Positions 6,400 to 7,209 of a stretch of 7,209 nucleotides of DNA are shown here, one piece after another; within the stretch, counting starts at the first letter, position 1; each line of letters starts with the position of its first letter. The notes beneath the pieces are model-generated. The model saw only the letters and a program-made list of their open reading frames with translations, was not told the origin of the DNA and ran no database searches. The position numbers and the translations under genes are program-made. The stretch comes from Verrucomicrobiales bacterium (GTDB lineage: Bacteria; Verrucomicrobiota; Verrucomicrobiia; Limisphaerales; UBA1096), in contig PBKH01000056.1 of NCBI GenBank assembly GCA_002721375.1, positions 39,450 to 46,658 of the forward strand, read 5' to 3'.

Positions 6400-6450
6400 A
6401 TTGACTGTAAAGGAAAGAAAGAATTCCTGCATCTTCCGGTTACAGTCAAT
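6400..6450. repeat. Perfect 11-bp inverted repeat in the amidohydrolase-kdgK junction
   Basis: Arms ATTGACTGTAA (6400-6410) and TTACAGTCAAT (6440-6450) are exact reverse complements with a 29-base spacer. The spacer carries a second short dyad, AGGAA/TTCCT (6411-6415, 6424-6428). In the leftward transcript the first arm contains the amidohydrolase TGA (6446-6448) and the second ends seven bases before the kdgK ATG. It could be a two-half-site operator for a sugar-responsive regulator, or an mRNA structure controlling kdgK translation or processing. The sequence does not decide between these. Confidence 0.55.
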
Positions 6451-7209
6451 CCACAATTGAACCAAACCTGGAGTATGCTTTCTTCCCAGCGATCATTGTC
6501 ATTCCAACAGAACCTTGATGGTAGAGAATCATCTCCGGTACTTCTGGCATTTTTCCGCTAAAAGGAATAGAAGCTAAGTCAGCCCTCCCTCCATCACGCA
6601 ATTGACCTATTTCTCTTTCAAGACCCAAGGCCTTGGCGCCATTTAGCGTTGCGAGTTGAAGAATGTCTTCGCAATCGATGCGAGGATGACAACGCTTGAA
6701 CTCCCGCATCTCAGTAAACATATCAAGTTTGAACACTCCCCCCCCTCCCCCGGCACTAGCCAAACTGTCCGTCCCGATGGAAATGTTTAACCCTGCATTA
6801 ACAAATCGATCATAATCGAATCCTTGGTGCCCAAACCAACCCCTACTTCTTGGGCAATGAATGATATCGACATTCGCTCGTTGTAAAAATCCCACATCAG
6901 CCCCGATGAGTTTGTTAGCATGTACGACTAATGTCTTTTGGGAAAAACCGCCCGAGTTGGCAAAATGCTGAACAGGGCTACCCAAACCGCAATCCTCCAT
7001 CTTCCTTCCTAAATAGTTCATGGCCTCGTACATTGGGCCTGAAGCTTTCATAAACATTTCCAACTCGTCTTCCGACTCGGCCAAGTGAACCATAGTCGGA
7101 ACCGAACGCTCATCCGCAACAGCCGAGATAAGACTAAGTGCCTCTGAAGTCAAAGTATAAGGCGCATGCGGTGACAAGCCAGCCCGCAGAGCAATTGATG
7201 TATTTACTG
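6446..7209 (-). CDS. Amidohydrolase, nucleoside/base deaminase-like (5' end outside window)
   Basis: The C-terminal 253 residues of a metal-dependent amidohydrolase of the TrzA/SsnA/MtaD type. The frame stays open to the right edge, so the N-terminus with the HxH metal motif is missing; a TTG at 7177 lies inside the conserved GLSPHAPYT motif and is not a start. Marks in order: SPHAPYT (substrate loop), HLAESEDE (metal His and catalytic Glu), VVHANKL (second His), IHCPRSRGWFGH (substrate region), GTDSLAS (metal Asp), and the C-terminal GAKALGLEREIGQLRDGGRADL typical of the family. The HCPRS motif with following aromatic residues recalls aminodeoxyfutalosine deaminases of the futalosine menaquinone route, but this is only a suggestion; other purine or S-adenosylhomocysteine deaminases remain possible. 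After GTDSLAS a run of five glycines replaces the usual polar loop, encoded by a G-rich tract (6738-6751). kdgK follows in the same direction. Confidence 0.8.
   Translation of the reverse strand, partial: VNTSIALRAGLSPHAPYTLTSEALSLISAVADERSVPTMVHLAESEDELEMFMKASGPMYEAMNYLGRKMEDCGLGSPVQHFANSGGFSQKTLVVHANKLIGADVGFLQRANVDIIHCPRSRGWFGHQGFDYDRFVNAGLNISIGTDSLASAGGGGGVFKLDMFTEMREFKRCHPRIDCEDILQLATLNGAKALGLEREIGQLRDGGRADLASIPFSGKMPEVPEMILYHQGSVGMTMIAGKKAYSRFGSIVD

Noticed and set aside
6393..6449. TTG at 6449, overlapping the amidohydrolase stop, as the kdgK start
   Set aside because: The overlap looks attractive as translational coupling, but the 19 extra residues do not resemble the KdgK family, whereas MGFIEIKPAEACKYDL from the ATG at 6392 does.
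5934..6561. Plus-strand open frames opposite kdgK and the amidohydrolase end (5934-6341, 6151-6561)
   Set aside because: They overlap each other in different frames and lie opposite well-conserved KdgK and amidohydrolase motifs; their translations look like reverse-complement coding noise.
7175..7177. TTG as start of a 243-residue amidohydrolase
   Set aside because: The codon is the Leu of the conserved GLSPHAPYT motif and the frame continues upstream (SIALRAG) to the window edge.

Overview
The window reads as bacterial chromosome with two transcription blocks that converge near position 5280. A flagellar block runs rightward (about 1-5274) and a carbohydrate/nucleoside-metabolism block runs leftward (5292-7209). 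Base composition is moderate and the flagellar block is visibly more AT-rich. The KDG kinase (long form, with IGNEED and the MTTPGDTSMATL tail) and the flagellin style (RMGELxxLSxDxTxSxxDRDLY) remind me most of Verrucomicrobiota, perhaps Opitutae. That placement is from memory and is only moderately secure. I see no IS element, tRNA, rRNA or CRISPR.

Flagellar block: the 3' end of an unrecognised helical protein (1-297); a 125-base gap holding an inverted repeat and a very good sigma-54 -24/-12 promoter (394-409); fliW (423-860); csrA (895-1119); two short divergent flagellin genes in tandem (1152-1967 and 2024-2860, the second starting at GTG); and a 790-residue TPR protein (2902-5274) made of four tandem ~200-residue copies of one multi-TPR module. 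fliW, csrA and flagellin side by side suggest the known partner switch: FliW binds either flagellin or CsrA, and CsrA controls flagellin mRNA translation. The TPR protein, last in the same direction and only 41 bases after a flagellin gene, is the least explained member. It has no visible catalytic domain and could be a flagellin-binding scaffold or chaperone.

Leftward block: an amidohydrolase of the adenosine/guanine/aminofutalosine-deaminase-like family, cut by the right window edge (6446-7209), then a 2-keto-3-deoxygluconate kinase (kdgK, 5292-6392). A perfect 11-bp inverted repeat covers the amidohydrolase stop codon and ends seven bases before the kdgK ATG.

Two themes run through the window. 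First, none of the start codons examined has a convincing Shine-Dalgarno sequence, yet perfect AAGGAGGT strings lie inside fliW and csrA. Second, several gene ends carry inverted repeats whose arm contains the stop codon. At the convergent junction, the two stop codons of opposite genes sit in opposite arms of one 9-bp stem.
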